From Gammaproteobacteria bacterium (GTDB lineage Bacteria > Pseudomonadota > Gammaproteobacteria > Pseudomonadales > Halieaceae), in assembly GCA_029859085.1 (NCBI GenBank), contig JAOUDU010000034.1, forward strand, positions 1 to 11,578: DNA of 11,578 bases, written 5' to 3'. Within the stretch, counting starts at the first letter, position 1. The number at the start of each line of letters is the position of its first letter. A program made the position numbers and the translations under genes. The notes under the pieces were generated by a model. It saw only the letters and a list, made by a program, of their open reading frames with translations. It was not told the DNA's origin and did not search any database. Shown in pieces: positions 5,800-11,578 of this stretch.

Positions 5800-8700
5800 C
5801 AGGCGGCGTTTTCCGTGGCGTCGTTGGCAAATAAATCCAGCAGTTGTTCGACATACTGCTGGCGCTCCCGGTTATCCGGCAGCTGTCGTTGGAAGCGCAG
5901 GCGAGTTCCCCCTGCGAGTTTATACGTACGGGGATCGGACTGGACCAGCTTCACGAGGCTGATGGGGTGAACCCGGGTGTTGGTGTTGAAGTCGATACTA
6001 CCACCCTCCGGGCCCGCTTCAATGGCGCGGATGCCCAGTTGCTGTGCCCGCAGTCGCAGCTGCGAAACCGTGAACAGGTTTTTCACCTGCCCCGGCAGCA
6101 GGCCGAAGCGGTCGATCATCTCCACCTGCAGGTCCCGCAGCTCACCGTCGTCGGCGGCAGCGGCTATGCGCTTGTACAGGATGAGCCTGCTGTTGATATC
6201 GGGCAGGTAATCCTCGGGTATCAGCGCCGGCATATGCAGTTTTATTTCCGAGCCCTGTTCCAGCGGCCCGTCCACGTCGGGAATCTCCCCGCGCTTCAGT
6301 GCGGCCACCGCGCGTTGCAGCATCTGCATGTACAAGCCGAAGCCGACACTGTGAATCTGGCCGCTCTGCTCGTCTCCGAGCAGTTCGCCGGCGCCGCGAA
6401 TTTCCAGGTCGTGGGTGGCCAGCAGGTAGCCCGCACCCAGGTCACCCGCGGCCTCGATGGCCTCCAGCCGTTTGCCCGCATCGGGCGTTATAGCCGAGCG
6501 GGGAGGGCACATCAGGTAGGCGTAGGCCTGGTGGTGTGAACGCCCCACGCGGCCGCGCAACTGGTGCAGCTGGGCGAGGCCGAACTTGTCTGCGCGCTCG
6601 ATGATGATGGTGTTGGCATTGGGAATATCTATGCCCGTCTCGATAATCGTTGTGCACACCAGGATATGGTGGCGCTGGTGGTAGAACGAGGACATTACCT
6701 GTTCGAGCTGGGTTTCGCGCATCTGGCCGTGCGCGACGCCGATGCTCAGGTCCGGCAGCAGTTCCCGCAGCTTGCGGGCGGTTTCCTCGATGGTCTTGAC
6801 CTCGTTGTGCAGGTAGTAGACCTGGCCGCCGCGCAGGGTCTCCCGCAGCACCGCCTCCTTCACCAGGCCGATGTTGTGCTCCCTGACGAAGGTCTTGATG
6901 GATAGTCGCCGCGCCGGCGGGGTGGCGATAATGGACAGGTCGCGCATGCCTCCCATGGCCATATTCAGGGTCCTGGGAATGGGTGTGGCGGTGAGGGTCA
7001 GCACGTCCACCTCGGAGCGCAGGGCCTTGATGGCCTCTTTCTGCTTGACCCCGAAGCGATGCTCCTCGTCGATGATCAGCAGTCCCAGGTCGGCGAAGCG
7101 AAAATCAGTCTGCAGCAGCTTGTGGGTGCCGATGAGGATATCGGTCTTGCCTGCCGCCACGCGGCGCGTGACTTCGGCCAGTTCCTTCGACGACCTGAAG
7201 CGGGAGACCACCTCGATGTTGACGTCCCAGCCGGCAAAGCGGTCGCTGAAGGAGTTGAAGTGCTGCTGGGCCAGCAGGGTCGTGGGAACCAGCACGGCGA
7301 CCTGCTTGTTGTTGCCGGTGGCGAGGAAAGCGGCCCGCATCGCGACCTCGGTCTTGCCGAAGCCGACGTCGCCGCAGACCAGGCGATCCATCACCCGGGG
7401 GCTCTGCATATCCGCGATAACCGCGTCGATGGTCGCCTGCTGGTCCGGGGTCTCCTCGAAGGGAAAGCCAGCGGCGAATTGCTCGTAATCCTGCTGCAGG
7501 GGCGCAAAGGCAAAACCCTCCCGGGCCTCGCGCCGGGCGTATACCTCCAGCAACTGGGCCGCCACGTCGCTGGCCTTTTCGCTGGCCTTGCGGCGGGCCT
7601 TTTCCCACTGGTCCGAACCCAGCCTGTGCAGCGGCGCCAGGTCCGGGTCGGAACCGGCATAGCGACTTACCAGGTGCAGTGATGCGACCGGCACGTACAG
7701 GCGCGAGCCCTCGGCGTATTCCAGGGCGAGGAATTCCGCCTCCTGGTCGTCGACCGTCAGGGTCTGCAGGCCGATATAGCGACCGACGCCGTGTTCGAGG
7801 TGTACCACCGGCACGCCCTCGCGCAGCTCGTTGATGTCGCGGAAGACGTTGGCAACCGCCGTGTCCTCGGCCTGCCGGCCGCGGCGCCGGCGGCGCTGGG
7901 CCACGCGGTCGCCGAACAGCTGTGCCTCGCACACCAGGGTGGGCAGGCCCGGGCCGAAATACATGCCCCGGTCGAGCGGGGCGGTGGCGATGGCAAACTC
8001 CGCGCCCGAGGCGATGAACGCATCCCAGTCCCGGGCCTCCGGCGGCTCCAGGCCGTGCTCCCGCAGTGACTCAAGCAGTATCTCGCGACGGCCCGCCGAC
8101 TCGGCGCACAGCAATACCGGCCCCTGGTGTTCGCGCATGAAATGCACCAGCTGCTCGGTGGGCGACTGCCTGCGCTGGTCCGACGCCAGGCTCGGCGGCG
8201 GCCTGACCCCGGTCTGCTGGTGCACCGGTGCATCGGGGCTGTGGCGCAGTTCGAGTACCGCGTACCTGCCCAGGATCTGGTAGAGCTCTTCGACCGGGGT
8301 GAAGCCGCGCCCGGGGGGCAGCAGCGGGCGGCGGGGATCGATGCCGTACTCCTCGAACCGGGTAGTGACCTCATCCCAGAAGTGGCGGGCGCTGCCATGA
8401 TGGTCGCCGCTGGTGATAATCGCGGTATTGTCCGGCAGGTAGTCAAACAGGGTGGCGCATCGTTCGAAAAACAGCGGCAGGTAATATTCACATCCGCCAG
8501 GACTGCGCCCCGCGCTGACCTCGACATAGACCGGGCACTGGTCGGGATCCGTATCGAAGCTGTCGTACCAGTTCATCTGGAAGCGGCTGATCGCGCCCCG
8601 GTCAAGGGGGTACTCCCGGGCCGGCAGCAGGTTGATCGCATCCACCTTGTCCACGGTGCGCTGGGTCTCCGGGTCAAAGGTGCGCAGGCTGTCGACCTCG

Positions 8701-9269
8701 GCATCGAGCAGGTCGATCCGGTAGGGCAGCTTGCTGCCCATCGGGTAAATGTCGAACAGCGAGCCCCGCAGCGCGAACTCACCGTGCTCGTATACCGTCT
8801 CCACGTTGGCGTAGCCGTTACGCTGCAGGTCGCGGCGGAAAGCGTCGATATCAAGGGTCTGGCCCGCCTGGAGCACAAGGCTGGAGGCGGCGATATAGTC
8901 GGTGGGTGCGAGCCTGTGCATCAGGGTCGGGATCGGCACCACCAGGATACCTGCGTTCATGCGGCGCAGCCGGTGCAGGGTATGCAGGCGTTCGGAGATG
9001 ATGTCCTGGTGGGGCGAAAAGTTGTCGTAGGGCAGGGTCTCCCAGTCGGGAAACGCCAGGATTTCGGTGTCTTGCGCCAGGAAAAAGGGCAGCTCCCGCT
9101 CCAGCGCCAGGGCCGAGCTGGTGTCCGCGGTGATCACCAGCAGCAACTGGCCGGGGCGGGCCAGCTCGGCAATGCAGCGCGCTTCGGCACAGCCCGCGAA
9201 GGGCCCCAGCGCGGTGCGGGTGGCGCTCCGGCTGGGCCAGGGCGTGTTTTTTACCAGTGTGGAGAACAT
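5799..9269 (-). CDS. mfd: Transcription-repair coupling factor Mfd
   Basis: DNA translocase that removes RNA polymerase stalled at lesions and recruits UvrA. The 1156 residues compare with 1148 in E. coli. The order is: an N-terminal UvrB-like region (FPDWETLPYDNFSPHQDIISERL), an RNA polymerase-interacting CarD-like domain (REGVPVVHLEHGVGRYIGL), then RecG-like helicase motifs. These are Walker A GDVGFGKTE with Lys639, the DEEH box from Asp734, motif III LTLTATPIPRTLNMAM, and TTIIETGIDIPNANTIIIERADKFGLAQLHQLRGRVGRS covering motifs V and VI plus the translocation motif. A C-terminal regulatory domain (MPALIPEDYLPDINSRLILYKRI) follows. I chose the ATG at 9269 because it gives the family N-terminus and AAGG precedes it. 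The frame stays open to 10034, but that part is antisense to gap. mfd diverges from gap and leads into csiV. Confidence 0.97.
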   Translation of the reverse strand: MFSTLVKNTPWPSRSATRTALGPFAGCAEARCIAELARPGQLLLVITADTSSALALERELPFFLAQDTEILAFPDWETLPYDNFSPHQDIISERLHTLHRLRRMNAGILVVPIPTLMHRLAPTDYIAASSLVLQAGQTLDIDAFRRDLQRNGYANVETVYEHGEFALRGSLFDIYPMGSKLPYRIDLLDAEVDSLRTFDPETQRTVDKVDAINLLPAREYPLDRGAISRFQMNWYDSFDTDPDQCPVYVEVSAGRSPGGCEYYLPLFFERCATLFDYLPDNTAIITSGDHHGSARHFWDEVTTRFEEYGIDPRRPLLPPGRGFTPVEELYQILGRYAVLELRHSPDAPVHQQTGVRPPPSLASDQRRQSPTEQLVHFMREHQGPVLLCAESAGRREILLESLREHGLEPPEARDWDAFIASGAEFAIATAPLDRGMYFGPGLPTLVCEAQLFGDRVAQRRRRRGRQAEDTAVANVFRDINELREGVPVVHLEHGVGRYIGLQTLTVDDQEAEFLALEYAEGSRLYVPVASLHLVSRYAGSDPDLAPLHRLGSDQWEKARRKASEKASDVAAQLLEVYARREAREGFAFAPLQQDYEQFAAGFPFEETPDQQATIDAVIADMQSPRVMDRLVCGDVGFGKTEVAMRAAFLATGNNKQVAVLVPTTLLAQQHFNSFSDRFAGWDVNIEVVSRFRSSKELAEVTRRVAAGKTDILIGTHKLLQTDFRFADLGLLIIDEEHRFGVKQKEAIKALRSEVDVLTLTATPIPRTLNMAMGGMRDLSIIATPPARRLSIKTFVREHNIGLVKEAVLRETLRGGQVYYLHNEVKTIEETARKLRELLPDLSIGVAHGQMRETQLEQVMSSFYHQRHHILVCTTIIETGIDIPNANTIIIERADKFGLAQLHQLRGRVGRSHHQAYAYLMCPPRSAITPDAGKRLEAIEAAGDLGAGYLLATHDLEIRGAGELLGDEQSGQIHSVGFGLYMQMLQRAVAALKRGEIPDVDGPLEQGSEIKLHMPALIPEDYLPDINSRLILYKRIAAAADDGELRDLQVEMIDRFGLLPGQVKNLFTVSQLRLRAQQLGIRAIEAGPEGGSIDFNTNTRVHPISLVKLVQSDPRTYKLAGGTRLRFQRQLPDNRERQQYVEQLLDLFANDATENAA

Positions 9270-9455
9270 AGGCCTTGGATTAGGGGTGGCGAGGCGGTCC
9301 GGGTGGGGCGCTATTGTAGCGTCAAGCAGCTGTCGAGCTCCAGCGAAGACGGACCGGCCCGGGTTCAAAAGAGGCAATAGCAACTTGCACCCCCCTGATG
9401 CTCCGACGATAATACCCAGCCCCCGGCCCGCGCCCTCAAAGGAAGGTAGCCCAAA
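9270..9455. other. Divergent mfd/gap promoter spacer (186 nt)
   Basis: No gene is seen. The plus strand holds a good promoter candidate for gap (9385-9413). On the minus strand, TACAAT near 9312-9317 is the best -10 candidate for mfd, but no TTG-type -35 stands at 16-18 nt, so the mfd promoter is unresolved. Confidence 0.5.
9385..9413 (+). promoter_or_regulatory. gap promoter
   Basis: TTGCAC (9385-9390), exactly 17 nt of spacer, then GATAAT (9408-9413, five of six consensus bases). Transcription would start near 9420, giving a short leader that ends in the Shine-Dalgarno AAGGAAGG (9439-9446). Confidence 0.5.
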
Positions 9456-10925
9456 GTGACCCAACGCAAGCGACCACGTCCCGATGATTACTTCAAAAAC
9501 TGGAAAGAGCGCGAGGCGCTGGCCGAGGGGATGATCCCGCTCGTGGGCCGCCTGTCCCGGGAAAAGAACGTGAAGTGCTATATGTATGGCAGGACACTGG
9601 TTAACAGATCGGTGCTGCAGATCATGAAGGACCACCGCTATGTGCGGCAGGTCGAGGGCAACGAGCTGTCCGAGTTCGAGACGTATCCGGTGTTTACCCA
9701 TCTGGCCGGGCTCGACCTCGGCCCGGCCCATATCGACGTGGGCCGGCTGGCGGTGCGTTACCAGGAGGAGGGCATCGGCGCCGGTCTGAGCCTCGAGCAG
9801 TACATCGAGCGCGAGCTGGCGGACCTTATCGGCAACAAGGTCAAGCCCCTGGAGCAGCCCCAGGACGTGGTGCTGTATGGTTTTGGCCGTATCGGCCGGC
9901 TGATGGCCCGTATCCTGATCGAAAAGACCAACGGCGGCGACTGCCTGCGCCTGCGCGCCATCGTGGTGCGCAAGGGCAAGGCCCCCAACGACCTGGTCAA
10001 GCGTGTGAGCCTGTTGCGCCGGGACTCGGTGCATGGCGCTTTTGACGGTACCATCCGGGTGGACGAGGAGCGGCAGTCATTTATCGCCAATGGCAACGAG
10101 GTGAAGGTGATCTACGCCGACGCCCCGGACAACATCGATTACACCCAGTACGGCATCAACAACGCGATAATCATAGACAATACCGGCGCCTGGCGCGACG
10201 AGGCGGGGCTGTCCCAGCACCTCAAGAGCAAGGGGGCGAGCAAGGTTATCCTGACGGCCCCGGGCAAGGGCAACCTGAAAAATATCGTCGCCGGTATCAA
10301 CAGCGACCAGATCGAGCCCTCCGACACGATCATCTCCGCCGCATCCTGCACCACCAACGCGATCGCTCCGCCGCTCAAGGCCATGGACGACGAGTTCGGT
10401 ATCGTCGCCGGACACGTGGAGACCGTGCACGCCTATACCAACGACCAGAACCTGACGGACAACTACCACAAGGCGTCCCGCCGCGGCCGCAGCGCGCCGC
10501 TTAACATGGTCATTACTGAAACAGGGGCCGCCAGCGCCGTGGGCAAGGTGCTGCCCCAGCTGCAGGGCAAGCTCAGCGGCAACGCCATTCGGGTGCCCAC
10601 GCCCAATGTCTCGATGGCCATCCTCAACCTCACCCTGGAAAAGGCAGTCACCAGGGAGGAGGTAAACGAGTTCATGCGCAACCAGGCGCTGCATTCGACC
10701 CTGCGCAGGCAGATTGATTACTCCGGCTCGCCCGAGGTGGTTTCCACTGATTTCGTCGGCTCCCGGCACGCCTGTATTTTTGATGCCCAGGCCACTATCG
10801 CCAATGGCAAGCAGGTGGTGATGTACCTCTGGTACGACAACGAATTCGGCTACAGCTGCCAGGTGCACCGTGTGCTGGAGCGCATGGCCGGCATACATTT
10901 CGCCGTTTACCCGAAGGAGGGCTGA
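9456..10925 (+). CDS. gap: Long-form glyceraldehyde-3-phosphate dehydrogenase
   Basis: Oxidises glyceraldehyde-3-phosphate to 1,3-bisphosphoglycerate (or runs the reverse reaction). At 489 aa it is far longer than the roughly 330-aa GapA. An N-terminal extension of about 136 residues (DDYFKNWKEREALAEGMIPL...) precedes the Rossmann domain, which begins DVVLYGFGRIGRL with GFGRIG at 142-147. The catalytic Cys298 lies in SAASCTTNA and the partner His325 in HVETVHAYTNDQN; RVPTPNVSMAILNL and WYDNEFGYS are typical of the family. Two differences from GapA are visible: CTTNA instead of CTTNC, and AIVVRKGK in place of the AINDL stretch that carries the NAD-specificity Asp. Both agree with what I recall of P. 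aeruginosa PA3001, so this is a separate long subfamily. The GTG start has AAGGAAGG nine bases upstream. Whether it serves glycolysis or gluconeogenesis cannot be read from sequence. Confidence 0.95.
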   Translation: MTQRKRPRPDDYFKNWKEREALAEGMIPLVGRLSREKNVKCYMYGRTLVNRSVLQIMKDHRYVRQVEGNELSEFETYPVFTHLAGLDLGPAHIDVGRLAVRYQEEGIGAGLSLEQYIERELADLIGNKVKPLEQPQDVVLYGFGRIGRLMARILIEKTNGGDCLRLRAIVVRKGKAPNDLVKRVSLLRRDSVHGAFDGTIRVDEERQSFIANGNEVKVIYADAPDNIDYTQYGINNAIIIDNTGAWRDEAGLSQHLKSKGASKVILTAPGKGNLKNIVAGINSDQIEPSDTIISAASCTTNAIAPPLKAMDDEFGIVAGHVETVHAYTNDQNLTDNYHKASRRGRSAPLNMVITETGAASAVGKVLPQLQGKLSGNAIRVPTPNVSMAILNLTLEKAVTREEVNEFMRNQALHSTLRRQIDYSGSPEVVSTDFVGSRHACIFDAQATIANGKQVVMYLWYDNEFGYSCQVHRVLERMAGIHFAVYPKEG

Positions 10926-11058
10926 TTCGCCGCCCGATTCCCGCTGTCTTTAGCCCGTGCTGTGAAACATTACCGATGGGGTTTGTTGACATCCGTAAAA
11001 CTGGTTCCGAATCCGAGAAGCGGGGGCTGTCCGGTGGTGTTTTATGGAGCCATTCCGC

Positions 11059-11064
11059 TATAAT
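11059..11064 (+). promoter_or_regulatory. nqrA: nqr operon promoter (-10)
   Basis: A perfect TATAAT followed by a GC-rich discriminator (GCGCGC), 110 nt upstream of the nqrA start. The -35 region at 17-nt spacing (GGTGTT, 11036-11041) is poor, so an activator may be needed. TTGACA at 10986-10991 is too far upstream to belong to this -10. Confidence 0.55.
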
Positions 11065-11080
11065 GCGCGCGGTCTGGCTT

Positions 11081-11130
11081 CCGTCACGCACCGCTACAGT
11101 GTGCACACGGGGCTCTCGCCCCCAGGACGG
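11081..11130 (+). other. Structured 5' leader of nqrA
   Basis: Within the predicted leader, CCGTC (11081-11085) can pair with GACGG (11126-11130). That stem encloses a perfect palindrome, GTGTGCACAC (11099-11108), and an adjacent hairpin GGGGC-TCTC-GCCCC (11109-11122). GCTACAG occurs twice (11093-11099 and 11130-11136). No known riboswitch class is recognised. The rest of the 248-bp gap-nqrA spacer shows no clear gap terminator. Confidence 0.35.
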
Positions 11131-11173
11131 CTACAGCCCACCCACAATCGTTCAGTTTCTTTAGGCAGATCCT

Positions 11174-11578
11174 ATGGTCAAGATCAAGCGGGGCATGGAC
11201 ATTCCTATCCAGGGAGCTCCCCAACAGGTAATAGAGGACGCACCCGCGGCGCGCGCCGTTGCTTTGGTGGGCTTTGACTATGTGGGCATGAAGCCGACGA
11301 TGGAAGTACGGGAGGGCGAGCGGGTCAAGCTGGGCCAATTGCTCTTTACGGACAAGAAGACCGAGGGCGTGCGCTACACAGCCCCTGCCAGCGGCACTGT
11401 CTCCGCCATTAACCGTGGCGCCAAGCGAGTCCTGCAGTCCGTCGTCATTGACGTCGAGGGCGATGAGGCCGTGGCGTTCCCGAGCTTCACCGCCGATGCC
11501 GCGACCGCACTGGATGCCGCCGCCATTCGCGCGCAGCTGAATGAAAGTGGCCTGTGGACCGCACTGCGCAGCCGACCC
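11174..11578 (+). CDS. nqrA: Na+-translocating NADH:quinone reductase subunit A, N-terminal part (truncated by window edge)
   Basis: Peripheral subunit A of the six-subunit Na+-NQR complex, which oxidises NADH with ubiquinone and pumps sodium across the inner membrane; NqrA takes part in quinone binding. The first 135 residues are present and open at the right edge. Family hallmarks are [21 protein letters not shown] at the start, [27 protein letters not shown] (33-59) with the biotinyl-lipoyl-like hairpin, [24 protein letters not shown] (68-91), and [14 protein letters not shown] (122-135). Full-length family members are about 445 aa. The ATG at 11174 gives the exact family N-terminus, although its Shine-Dalgarno (AGG at 11163) is weak. 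It is expected to be first in nqrABCDEF, with its own TATAAT promoter and a structured leader. A sodium-pumping complex fits a marine or halotolerant host. Confidence 0.97.
   Translation, partial: MVKIKRGMDIPIQGAPQQVIEDAPAARAVALVGFDYVGMKPTMEVREGERVKLGQLLFTDKKTEGVRYTAPASGTVSAINRGAKRVLQSVVIDVEGDEAVAFPSFTADAATALDAAAIRAQLNESGLWTALRSRP

Noticed and set aside
8127..9380. A 417-codon open frame on the plus strand inside mfd
   Set aside because: It is a shadow of the GC-rich mfd gene with no recognisable domain. The mfd frame carries conserved motifs throughout.
9270..10034. Upstream continuation of the mfd frame, which would make a 1411-aa protein
   Set aside because: It is antisense to the gap gene, has no similarity to Mfd N-termini, and the ATG at 9269 gives the normal 1156-aa length.
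10986..10991. Consensus TTGACA as an nqr promoter -35
   Set aside because: No -10 stands at 16-18 nt, and the TATAAT at 11059 is 67 nt away.

Overview
The window is a stretch of a GC-rich gammaproteobacterial chromosome. Four things point this way: a LexA close to the E. coli protein with an E. coli-type SOS box (CTGT-N8-ACAG), an mfd-csiV pair, an S-methyl-5'-thioinosine phosphorylase of the Pseudomonas type, and a Na+-translocating NADH:quinone reductase (nqrA). The nqr genes together with this gene order suggest a marine, Pseudomonas/Cellvibrionales-like lineage such as Halieaceae; that placement is inference.

Layout from left to right. The 3' part of topA (+) enters from the left edge and is followed, with a 4-nt overlap, by a DUF6586-type gene (+). 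A small 81-aa conserved-type gene (+) comes next and has its own extended -10 promoter. It is flanked by two related palindromic repeats that overlap the stop codons of the neighbouring genes. lexA (-) converges on it and carries an SOS box over its promoter. A DUF6763-type acidic protein gene (-) lies upstream of lexA on the same strand. An AT-rich, structured divergent spacer then leads to the S-methyl-5'-thioinosine phosphorylase gene (+). Its stop codon directly abuts the stop codon of csiV (-). csiV is coupled to mfd (-) by a TGATG overlap. A 186-bp divergent spacer separates mfd from a long-form glyceraldehyde-3-phosphate dehydrogenase gene (+). After a 248-bp spacer with a TATAAT promoter and a structured leader, the 5' end of nqrA (+) runs off the right edge.

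Functionally this is mostly a housekeeping region: DNA topology (TopA), SOS control (LexA), transcription-coupled repair (Mfd), cell-wall integrity (CsiV), purine/methionine salvage (MTI phosphorylase), carbon metabolism (GAPDH) and sodium-motive respiration (NqrA). From memory, the order matches the P. aeruginosa PA2999-PA3011 block (nqrA, aroP1, gap, mfd, PA3003, PA3004, nagZ, psrA, lexA, sulA-like, PA3009, PA3010, topA). Here aroP1, nagZ, psrA and the sulA-like gene are missing and a DUF6763 gene has been added.

I see no mobile element, CRISPR array, tRNA, rRNA or obvious new multi-gene system. The most interesting items are the paired palindromic repeats around the 81-aa gene, the structured AT-rich spacer before the phosphorylase gene, and the rearranged lexA neighbourhood.
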